From assembly GCF_008831235.1 (NCBI RefSeq), contig NZ_WBKF01000002.1, positions 310,001 to 374,000 of the forward strand: a DNA stretch of 64,000 nucleotides, given 5' to 3'. A program made the position numbers and the translations under genes. The DNA comes from Pseudoclavibacter sp. CFCC 11306. Its GTDB lineage: Bacteria; Actinomycetota; Actinomycetes; Actinomycetales; Microbacteriaceae. Below are positions 54,616-61,689 of the stretch, one piece after another (the stretch's first letter is position 1; every line of letters starts with the position of its first letter). Under the pieces are notes generated by a model. It made no database searches. It was not told where the DNA came from and worked only from the letters and a program-made list of their open reading frames with translations.

Positions 54616-56067
54616 ATGTCGCAGCGCCAGCCGCAGCGTCTGAACGCTGACGCGCTCGAGACGTTCTCGTCGAACGCGCAGCGCAGACTGGACGCCGCCC
54701 GACTGCAGGGCCGAGTGGTCGATCAGTCTGACGAGGTCGCGGTCGACGGCTGGCTCGGCGCCATGGAGCGCGGCTTTCTCGATGCGCTGCCGCCGACACC
54801 GCGCATGCGTCGAGAGCTGCGCGACACGTTGGTCGGCAGTCGCATCATCGGCATCTACGACGACGCTCTGAGCATCGAGGGCGATTCTGCCGATCAGAGT
54901 GATCGCGAAATCGACGAAGACCCGACTGACGAAGAGGCCATGCACAGCGCGATCGCGGCATCGCCGGCGGGCACCGCCCAAGGGTGGCCGACCGGTCTCA
55001 CGCTTGTCGGTGGCTCATCGGTGGATGCCTGGGCGATTTCTGCTGTGACAGTCGCCGGCACGCATCGTCGGCGGGGCATCGCACGAGCCATGATCACGGA
55101 TCAGCTGGACGCAGCGATCGCGAGCGGAGCATCCGCCGCTGTGCTGACCGCAACCGAAGGCGGCATCTACGGGAGATTCGGATTCGGCCCGGCCACGCGC
55201 TCGACGACGCTGCGCTTCGATCCGAGACGTGTCTCATGGCGCGACCGGGCAGACGACGATATGACTGTGCGGCTGGTCGCGCCGCAGGCCCTGCGCGCCG
55301 AGGCGCCGCAGGTGTTCGAACGTGCGCGGAATGCCGGAGACATCGGTCGACGTGACGTGTGGTGGCAGCAGGCGCTGCGAGTCTTCTCGCTGCGGCTGTT
55401 CAACCACGGTGACTCAGGCACCACGCTTGCGCTGCGCGTCGACTCTGCGAAGACTGGGCGACTTGAAGGCTTCGCCCTGTACCGAGTCTCCGGCGGCGAG
55501 GAGCACGGCCGTCTGGTGGTCGACGAGGTCTGCGCGGCAGATCCCGCTGCCGAGGCGGCGCTCTGGCGCCATCTGCTCTCGACCGATCTGGTCGGCGAGG
55601 TCTCTGCACGCAGTCAGCCGGTCGACTTCCTGCTGCCGTGGCTGCTGAACGATCCGCGGGCGGTCGCGGCGAAGCAGACCAGCGACTCGCTCTGGGTGCG
55701 TGTGCTCGACGTCTGTTCAGCGCTCGCAGCGCGGTCGTGGTCGCGCAGCCCGGCCGGGACTCGGCTGCGGCTGCGCGTCGGCGACGCGTTGGGCTATGCC
55801 GACGGAGACTATCTGCTGCAGGTCGACGAGCTGGGCGCAGGCACCGTCGAACGCCTGCGCGGCGCCGCGACGACGGACGCTTCGGTGCCGACGCTGGAAC
55901 TGGACGTCGCCGACCTGGGGTCGCTGCTCTTCGGATACACCTCGGCGAGCCTGCTGGCCGGTGCCGGGCGAGCCTGTGGGCTGGGCGAATGCGAGGCGGA
56001 GACCTTGGCGCTGGCCGATGACCTGTTCTCGACCGCCCGTGCGCCGCACCTGCGCACACCCTTCTGA
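54616..56067 (+). CDS. Eis-like GNAT N-acetyltransferase
   Basis: A 483-aa protein of the Eis (enhanced intracellular survival) type: GNAT domain, second GNAT-like domain, and SCP2-like C-terminus ending in a terminal Phe carboxylate (HLRTPF) that acts as general base in Eis. The acetyl-CoA loop is VTVAGTHRRRGIARAM, followed by LTATEGGIYGRFGFGPAT, a strong family mark. Mycobacterial Eis acetylates aminoglycosides and protein lysines; the native substrate here is unknown. The insertion GDSADQSDREIDEDPTDEE (~90-108) is acidic and unusual. Confidence 0.9.
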   Translation: MSQRQPQRLNADALETFSSNAQRRLDAARLQGRVVDQSDEVAVDGWLGAMERGFLDALPPTPRMRRELRDTLVGSRIIGIYDDALSIEGDSADQSDREIDEDPTDEEAMHSAIAASPAGTAQGWPTGLTLVGGSSVDAWAISAVTVAGTHRRRGIARAMITDQLDAAIASGASAAVLTATEGGIYGRFGFGPATRSTTLRFDPRRVSWRDRADDDMTVRLVAPQALRAEAPQVFERARNAGDIGRRDVWWQQALRVFSLRLFNHGDSGTTLALRVDSAKTGRLEGFALYRVSGGEEHGRLVVDEVCAADPAAEAALWRHLLSTDLVGEVSARSQPVDFLLPWLLNDPRAVAAKQTSDSLWVRVLDVCSALAARSWSRSPAGTRLRLRVGDALGYADGDYLLQVDELGAGTVERLRGAATTDASVPTLELDVADLGSLLFGYTSASLLAGAGRACGLGECEAETLALADDLFSTARAPHLRTPF

Positions 56068-56170
56068 GGTCTGACCACACAGGGGATGTGTCGGCCCGAT
56101 CGCCGGCGACGGAACCTCGACAGCGCTGGCGCACACGTGCGTGAAGACGTGGTGACAATTCGCTGCACAC

Positions 56171-56193
56171 TATGCAAAAGACGGGCATACAAT
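56171..56193 (+). promoter_or_regulatory. TetR gene promoter and possible operator
   Basis: TACAAT (56188-56193) is followed by seven bases and GTG 56201, suggesting a leaderless start. It overlaps TATGC-N9-GCATA (56171-56189), a short inverted repeat that could be the regulator's own site. Confidence 0.4.
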
Positions 56194-56200
56194 GAGGGAC

Positions 56201-56875
56201 GTGCCACGGCAGAATGACAGAGTTCTCGACCCCAGGGCGCAGCGAACTCGTCAGGCGCTGCGCACGGCCGTGCTCACCCTGATCAGTCAGGAGCCGATCG
56301 AGGTCATCTCGATCTCAGACGTCGTTCGCGAGGCAGGCGTCAACCGCAGCTCGTTCTACGTGCACTACAGCGATATCGACGAACTGCTCGCCGACGCGTT
56401 CGAAGAGCTCTCGATCAGCGTCAATCAAACGAACATGATCTCGCCCGGAGTGCCGCACGACGCCGAGACCGGCCTGCCCAAGACGCTCATGCAGTATCTG
56501 GAGCACATCGCCGAATACAAGTCGGCCTATGCCTGGGCGCTCGGCCCGAAAGGCAGCGCCGCGGTCACGCACCGTCTGCGCGAGCAGTTTCGCGCGATCA
56601 TCGAGCAGAGCCTGTTGCAGTACGCCGACCGCAGCACCGCAGTGCCGATGGGGTTCGACGCTGACGCGGCCTTTCTCGCCGGTGCGGTGATCGGGACCAT
56701 CTCGATCTGGCTCTCCGAAGCTCCCGAGGTGCCCGCCAAACGCGTGAGCGTGTGGCTGTGGCGCCAGCTGCAGCAGGACTTCCTGCGCATCCTCGAACGC
56801 TACGCACTCACCAACCGGCCGGCCGCCCGGCTGCCGAAGCGCGGGCGTCGTCCGAGCAATCCTGGTCGCGGCTGA
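56201..56875 (+). CDS. TetR family transcriptional regulator
   Basis: A 224-aa regulator with the TetR HTH: RTRQALRTAVLTLISQEPIEVISISDVVREAGVNRSSFYVHYSDIDEL. The C-terminal ligand domain (about residues 90-200) is of the TetR_C type seen with FYVHYxDxDEL proteins. It ends in a basic tail RLPKRGRRPSNPGRG. GTG 56201 is chosen over ATG 56192 because of the leaderless -10. The target is not evident; the flanking genes are Eis-like (same strand) and CapA (convergent). Confidence 0.9.
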   Translation: MPRQNDRVLDPRAQRTRQALRTAVLTLISQEPIEVISISDVVREAGVNRSSFYVHYSDIDELLADAFEELSISVNQTNMISPGVPHDAETGLPKTLMQYLEHIAEYKSAYAWALGPKGSAAVTHRLREQFRAIIEQSLLQYADRSTAVPMGFDADAAFLAGAVIGTISIWLSEAPEVPAKRVSVWLWRQLQQDFLRILERYALTNRPAARLPKRGRRPSNPGRG

Positions 56876-56878
56876 GCG

Positions 56879-58060
56879 TCAGCGCACCACCTGCACCTGA
56901 TCGCCCACAGTCTTCTGCACGAACGCGTAGCGGCTGTCGGCGCTTTCGCCGGGAAACTCGCTGCGCACCCGCTCGTCGGCCTGCGACATCGGCAGGATGC
57001 GCAGGCCGTGTCGAGCCCCCAGCGAGACGCCGCGAGCGACGAAGTCCATGAACGTCGGTGTGAACGTGGCCTGCTCGACGGTGACCGGGCCGTCGCCGGT
57101 GCGCACCAGCTGCCACTGCGCGATGCCTCCGGTGCGATTGTTGACCGGCACCTGCGTCGAGAGCATGTTGCCCAGTGAGTTCCAGACCAGCGTGCGCCCG
57201 CCATCCGGACGATCGATGAACTCGGCCGGCTGCAGTACATGCGGGCCGGTGCCGATGACGACGTCGGCGCCCGCGTTCACGAGCTTCTGCGTGAGCTCGC
57301 GCTGTGGGGCATCGGTCGCCGTGGAGTCTTCGGTACCCCAGTGCATTGAGACCATGACGACATCGGCCTGTTTGTGGGCCTCGGCGAGCTGCTCATCCAT
57401 GAGCGGGCCGTCGGTGGTGTTCAGACCGAAGGTCGTGTGCCCCATGTTGCTCTGCGCGGTGAAGGCGAGCTGGGCGATCTTCATGCCGTTGATCTCGGCG
57501 TAGGCGATCGTGCGTTGCTCTTCGGAGCTGCGGTTGGCCCCGGCGATGAGCTTCGGCTGCAGGGCATCCCAGGTGTCGCGGGTGCGGTCGATGTCAGCCT
57601 GCTCGTAGTCGGCCATGTGGTTGTTCGCCAGGTTGATGTCGTTGCAGCCGACGTCGCGGCTCAGACTCTCGGCGAACTGAGTGGGGGCGCGGAACCGAGG
57701 ATAGGTCGTGATCTGTGCGGGGGATGTGGCCGAGGCGAGCACCTCTTCGTTGCAGAAAACCAGGTCGGAGCTCTGATAGATCGGCCGGATCGCGTCGAAG
57801 TAGTGACCGTAGTCGTAGCCGTCAGCGGTCTTCGCCTCGGCGTTGACCGCATGGTGCGGCAACATGTCGCCCATGGCGCTCACGGTGACGCGCTGTTCTG
57901 TCGGTGCGCTTGGTGTGCTCGGTGCGCTGCTGGTCTGCTCTGGGGTGAATGAAACAGGCGCATCTGGTGCGACGTTCGAAGTGCACCCCGTCAGCGCGAG
58001 CGTCAGACCGAGCAGGCCGACGGAGGAAGACAGCGGCAGAGACCCAGGCAGGTGGCGCAT
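56879..58060 (-). CDS. CapA family lipoprotein (metallophosphatase fold)
   Basis: A 393-aa exported lipoprotein: signal peptide with lipobox LTGC (Cys25), Ser/Pro linker, then the CapA/PgsA domain. Motifs are VSAMGDMLPHH (metal site), FCNEEVLAS, NLANNHMADYE and GTGPHVLQPAE, characteristic of the calcineurin-like CapA family. CapA proteins take part in capsule/poly-glutamate anchoring, but many members in actinobacteria have unknown substrates. ATG 58060 is preceded by TATACT at seven bases (leaderless). It ends three bases from the TetR gene. Confidence 0.9.
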   Translation of the reverse strand: MRHLPGSLPLSSSVGLLGLTLALTGCTSNVAPDAPVSFTPEQTSSAPSTPSAPTEQRVTVSAMGDMLPHHAVNAEAKTADGYDYGHYFDAIRPIYQSSDLVFCNEEVLASATSPAQITTYPRFRAPTQFAESLSRDVGCNDINLANNHMADYEQADIDRTRDTWDALQPKLIAGANRSSEEQRTIAYAEINGMKIAQLAFTAQSNMGHTTFGLNTTDGPLMDEQLAEAHKQADVVMVSMHWGTEDSTATDAPQRELTQKLVNAGADVVIGTGPHVLQPAEFIDRPDGGRTLVWNSLGNMLSTQVPVNNRTGGIAQWQLVRTGDGPVTVEQATFTPTFMDFVARGVSLGARHGLRILPMSQADERVRSEFPGESADSRYAFVQKTVGDQVQVVR

Positions 58061-58067
58061 GCGACTC

Positions 58068-58073
58068 AGTATA
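58068..58073 (-). promoter_or_regulatory. Leaderless -10 element of capA-like gene
   Basis: TATACT on the minus strand, seven bases before ATG 58060. Confidence 0.5.
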
Positions 58074-58230
58074 GGGGCTGCTGTGATTCAGCTGTGAACG
58101 ATCTTGAGCGAATGGTGACAGCAGACGGAGTCGACTGATGAGGCGGAGCCGCCCGCGCATCCGCTCGACACGTCTTTGCGTTCGCATCTGCAGTCGTTGA
58201 GCGGAGTGTCCATCGATGCATCGGTCGCGG

Positions 58231-58236
58231 TAGGGT
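58231..58236 (+). promoter_or_regulatory. Leaderless -10 element of thyA
   Basis: TAGGGT followed by seven bases and GTG 58244; chosen over GTG 58235, which overlaps the element. Confidence 0.5.
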
Positions 58237-58243
58237 GAACGGC

Positions 58244-59053
58244 GTGACCAATGCGATTCCCACCCCATACGAAGACCTGCTGCGCGACGTCTCCGAACAC
58301 GGCGCAGCCAAGGGCGACCGCACCGGAACCGGAACGCGCTCGCTCTTCGGGCGTCAGATTCGGTACGACCTCTCGAAGGGGTTTCCGCTGATCACGACGA
58401 AGCGCGTGCACTTCAAATCGGTCGCATACGAACTGCTCTGGTTTCTGCGCGGCGAGTCGAACGTGCACTGGCTGCAGGAGCACGGCGTCAGCATCTGGGA
58501 CGAGTGGGCAGACGCCGACGGCGAGCTCGGGCCGGTCTACGGCGTGCAGTGGCGGTCATGGCCGACGCCCGACGGCGGGCATATCGATCAGATCGCGCAG
58601 GTGATCGAGCAGCTGCGCAGCGACCCCGAGTCGCGCCGCATCATCGTGTCGGCCTGGAACGTCGCCGAGATCTCGAAGATGGCGCTGGCGCCCTGCCATG
58701 CCTTCTTCCAGTTCTACGTGGCCGACGGCAGGCTCTCGACGCAGCTGTACCAGCGTTCGGCCGATATGTTTCTCGGGGTGCCGTTCAACATCGCCTCGTA
58801 TGCGCTGCTGACACACATGATCGCTCAGCAGGTGGGGCTCGAGGTCGGCGACTTCGTCTGGACGGGCGGAGACTGCCACATCTATGACAATCACACCGAG
58901 CAGGTCGAACGGCAGCTCGCGCGAGAGCCGTACCCATACCCGACGTTGAAGATCCGTCGTCGGCCAGAGAGCATCTTCGACTATGAGTACGACGACTTCG
59001 AGATTGTGAACTACCAGCACCATCCCGGGATCAAGGCTCCGGTGGCGGTGTGA
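58244..59053 (+). CDS. thyA: Thymidylate synthase
   Basis: A 269-aa enzyme converting dUMP and methylene-THF to dTMP and dihydrofolate. It contains the substrate Arg motif [25 protein letters not shown], and the catalytic Cys in [14 protein letters not shown], and ends with IKAPVAV. Full length and intact. Its stop overlaps the folA GTG (GTGTGA), the classic coupling of dTMP synthesis with dihydrofolate recycling. It is expressed from a probable leaderless promoter. Confidence 0.98.
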   Translation: MTNAIPTPYEDLLRDVSEHGAAKGDRTGTGTRSLFGRQIRYDLSKGFPLITTKRVHFKSVAYELLWFLRGESNVHWLQEHGVSIWDEWADADGELGPVYGVQWRSWPTPDGGHIDQIAQVIEQLRSDPESRRIIVSAWNVAEISKMALAPCHAFFQFYVADGRLSTQLYQRSADMFLGVPFNIASYALLTHMIAQQVGLEVGDFVWTGGDCHIYDNHTEQVERQLAREPYPYPTLKIRRRPESIFDYEYDDFEIVNYQHHPGIKAPVAV

Positions 59054-59898
59054 GCACGGGGGATGCCGCCGAGCAGGCTGCTCGTAGCGAACGCGGGGCA
59101 GACGTCGGCCGCAGTGCAGAAGCTGAGCAGGTTCTGCACGAGGGACGCAGCACAGACTTCGGCCTCGAAGAGATCATCGAGCACAGGCCTTTGATCGGGC
59201 TGATCTGGGCGCAGGATCGCCACGGCGTGATCGGCGCACAAGGCGGCATGCCCTGGCACGTGCCCGAAGATCTGGCGCACTTCAAAGCTGTGACGATGGG
59301 CGCGCCGGTGATCATGGGACGGCGCACCTGGGATTCGCTCAACCCGCGGTTCCGTCCGCTGCCCAGGCGGCGCAACATCGTGGTCACTCGACAGGACTCC
59401 TGGGGCGAAGCCGCCGCGGCGAGCGACGAGCGCGCCCGGCACGGCCTCAAACGTGGCGATCTGCAGGTCGTGCACGCGCTGAGCGAAGCCGTGACGCTCG
59501 CGACGCAGGATGCAGTGGCAGAGGGAGCGGGGCATCCTGCGCCCGTCTCGCAGCCGACCGCAGACGGCACGCTGTTGCACGATGCGGCTGCACGTGCTGC
59601 TGCACAGAGCACGGCTGGCACGGGCACGGCTGCACAGGGCGCTGGTGCCCAGGTCGAGATCGACGCCTGGATCATCGGGGGTGCTCAGCTGTTCGCCGAG
59701 GCGCTCAATTCGGGACTCGCCGATGTGGTCGAGCGCACGATGCTCGACGTCGACGTAGCGGGTGATGAGGGTGTCGTCGGCGATACCTTTGCTCCGGAAC
59801 TCGGGGCTGATTGGCGGGCGGTCCCCGCCTACGAGGTAGACTGGGCGACCTCGCGCTCGGGCATGCGCTATCGCTTCGAACGGCTTGTGCGAGCCTGA
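59050..59898 (+). CDS. folA: Dihydrofolate reductase with N-terminal extension and internal insertion
   Basis: A 282-aa DHFR, where ~160-180 aa is usual; it reduces dihydrofolate to tetrahydrofolate with NADPH. Core motifs are intact: [32 protein letters not shown] (folate/NADPH sites), GRRTWDSL and WIIGGAQLF. Residues 1-46 are an extra Glu/Ala-rich N-terminus. Residues ~153-202 are an Ala/Gly/Thr-rich insertion before the strand AWIIGG. GTG 59050 overlaps the thyA stop. Either extension could be a disordered linker; no separate domain is recognised. Confidence 0.94.
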   Translation: MSTGDAAEQAARSERGADVGRSAEAEQVLHEGRSTDFGLEEIIEHRPLIGLIWAQDRHGVIGAQGGMPWHVPEDLAHFKAVTMGAPVIMGRRTWDSLNPRFRPLPRRRNIVVTRQDSWGEAAAASDERARHGLKRGDLQVVHALSEAVTLATQDAVAEGAGHPAPVSQPTADGTLLHDAAARAAAQSTAGTGTAAQGAGAQVEIDAWIIGGAQLFAEALNSGLADVVERTMLDVDVAGDEGVVGDTFAPELGADWRAVPAYEVDWATSRSGMRYRFERLVRA

Positions 59899-60109
59899 CT
59901 CTGCTGATTGGGCGAGGCCCAAGGCGGGAGTGGGCGCTCTCAGCCGGTTGGCCGCTGGGGCTCACCTAGACCATCTGCTCTCCTCCCAATCGAACCAGGC
60001 GTATCTGGTCTCAGCCCATCGATCCATGGGAAATGATGCCTAAACCGATTCAGACATGGAACTTGGCATGTCTGGATGTGAATGCTGCTGTTCGAAGCAG
60101 CGACAGAGC

Positions 60110-60622
60110 TCAGCCGCCGAACCGATGCGAGTCGATGACGCGCTGAGCGCGCTCGGCGTCGTCGAAGCTCGTGAACACGACCGTGTAGAGCCGCTGATCG
60201 AAGGTCTGCATCTGCAGCGCGGCCACACCGCCGAGATTGAGCCGCACCCCGCTTCGATCGCGAGGCCGACCCATCACCACCCAGTCGAAGCCGGAGCGGC
60301 CGAGCGTCGCATCGTCCACGACCGCCGTCTGTGCGATGTCGGCGGTGTGCACCGACGAACGGTAGAACGGGGCTGAGAGCCGCACCTCATGCGGCTGGAT
60401 GCGCACGCGGATCACCGTCCATCGCATCCACCACCAGGAGACCAGCCCCAGCGCGACGACGACCGCGACCGAGAGCACGACGCCGATCGCGCCGCCATCG
60501 AGCGTCATTGCGACGATGACGAGCACTGCGGCCACGAAGATCAAGGGCGCGACGGCGATCCATCGGGCCCATGTCGGCGGCCGGATGGCGAACTCTGCGA
60601 GATGCTCACCGGTCGTGCTCAT
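60110..60622 (-). CDS. Two-helix membrane protein with PH-like domain
   Basis: A 170-aa protein of unknown function. Two membrane helices (about residues 20-40 and 44-66) are followed by a beta-rich region typical of bacterial PH-like membrane proteins (IRVRIQPHEVRLSAPFYRSSVHTADIAQT, and VRLNLGGVAALQM). TATGGT six bases before ATG 60622 suggests a leaderless start. It lies downstream of hrpA and the DUF3097 gene but is separately promoted. Confidence 0.65.
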   Translation of the reverse strand: MSTTGEHLAEFAIRPPTWARWIAVAPLIFVAAVLVIVAMTLDGGAIGVVLSVAVVVALGLVSWWWMRWTVIRVRIQPHEVRLSAPFYRSSVHTADIAQTAVVDDATLGRSGFDWVVMGRPRDRSGVRLNLGGVAALQMQTFDQRLYTVVFTSFDDAERAQRVIDSHRFGG

Positions 60623-60628
60623 GCCTCC

Positions 60629-60634
60629 ACCATA
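60629..60634 (-). promoter_or_regulatory. Leaderless -10 element of the PH-like membrane protein gene
   Basis: TATGGT on the minus strand, six bases before ATG 60622. The intervening GGAGGC is too close to act as a Shine-Dalgarno. Confidence 0.4.
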
Positions 60635-60761
60635 GGCGCATGCCGGCTGGCGGGGCAGCGATGCAATACGACGCGCGTCGGCGGAGCCGCGAACCCGTGT
60701 CGACGGCGGTCTGGTCGAAGACTGACGGCGGGCGCGTCCCGCAGCAGAGCGGCGACCGACG

Positions 60762-61673
60762 TCACTCCGGGATCTCGGTGACGAAGTCGATCAGCTGCTC
60801 GACCCGACCGGTGAGCGAGGGCTCGAGATCGCGGTAGCTGCGCACCGTACCGAGAATGCGCGACCATGCTTTGCCGACGTCGGCCCCGGTCTCGCCGGGC
60901 CAGCCGAGCGCTCGGCACATGCCCGACTTCCAGTCGATGCCGCGGGGGATGCTGGGCCAGGCCCGTATGCCCAGTCGCTCGGGCTTGACGGCCTGCCAGA
61001 TGTCGATGAACGGATGCCCCACGACGAGCACGGCGTCTCGCGCCGGCCCGGCGGGCAGCGCGTCGACGATGTGGGACTCCTTCGAGCCCTTGACGAGGTG
61101 ATCGACGAGCACCCCCATGCGACGGGTGGGGCCGGGTTCGAACTCGGCCATGACCTCGGCGAGATGGTCGACGCCGAGCAGCTGCTCGACGACCACGCCA
61201 GTGGCCTTCAGATCGTCGCCCCAGACCTTCACCACCAGCTCGGCGTCGTGCTTGCCCTCGACGAAGAGCCGACTGGCCCGAGCCACCCGGGCCCGCTGCT
61301 TCGGATCGACCCGCATGCCCGAGGCTCCGATGCGCAGCGATTCCGCAGCGCGACCGGCCGATCCTGCAGCTCCGCGCCCCGCCGTGCCAGCGCGACCTGC
61401 GCCGCGCTCAGCGCGTGCGGCATCCCCCGGATGCACCAGATCGATCGGCTTGCCCTCAAGCAGCAGGCCGGGCCCCCACTGAAACGCGCGCACCGCACCA
61501 TGCCGGTCTTCGAGCTCGACCACCTGCCGGTCGAAGCGCACCAGTGCTCCGCAGAATCCACTGGCGACGTCTTCATAGACCTCGCCGAGCTGTGCGGCGA
61601 CTTTCTTCGGCCCCACCGTGCGCCGCCACGACTGGTCGGCGAGCGGGTCTATGTCATAGCGATCGTCAAACAT
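60762..61673 (-). CDS. DUF3097 family protein
   Basis: A 303-aa actinobacterial protein of unknown function. Family features include VYEDVASGFCGALVRFDRQVVELEDR, WGPGLLLEGKPIDLV, ASRLFVEGKHDAELVVKVWGDDL (Toprim-like) and VLVVGHPFIDIWQAVKPERLG. The Toprim-like segment suggests nucleic-acid work; this is inference. ATG 61673 matches the family start (MFDDRYDIDPLADQ-type). It follows the hrpA stop by 16 bases and is probably co-transcribed with it. Confidence 0.85.
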   Translation of the reverse strand: MFDDRYDIDPLADQSWRRTVGPKKVAAQLGEVYEDVASGFCGALVRFDRQVVELEDRHGAVRAFQWGPGLLLEGKPIDLVHPGDAARAERGAGRAGTAGRGAAGSAGRAAESLRIGASGMRVDPKQRARVARASRLFVEGKHDAELVVKVWGDDLKATGVVVEQLLGVDHLAEVMAEFEPGPTRRMGVLVDHLVKGSKESHIVDALPAGPARDAVLVVGHPFIDIWQAVKPERLGIRAWPSIPRGIDWKSGMCRALGWPGETGADVGKAWSRILGTVRSYRDLEPSLTGRVEQLIDFVTEIPE

Positions 61674-61689
61674 GTGTCTTCTGTGGCTC

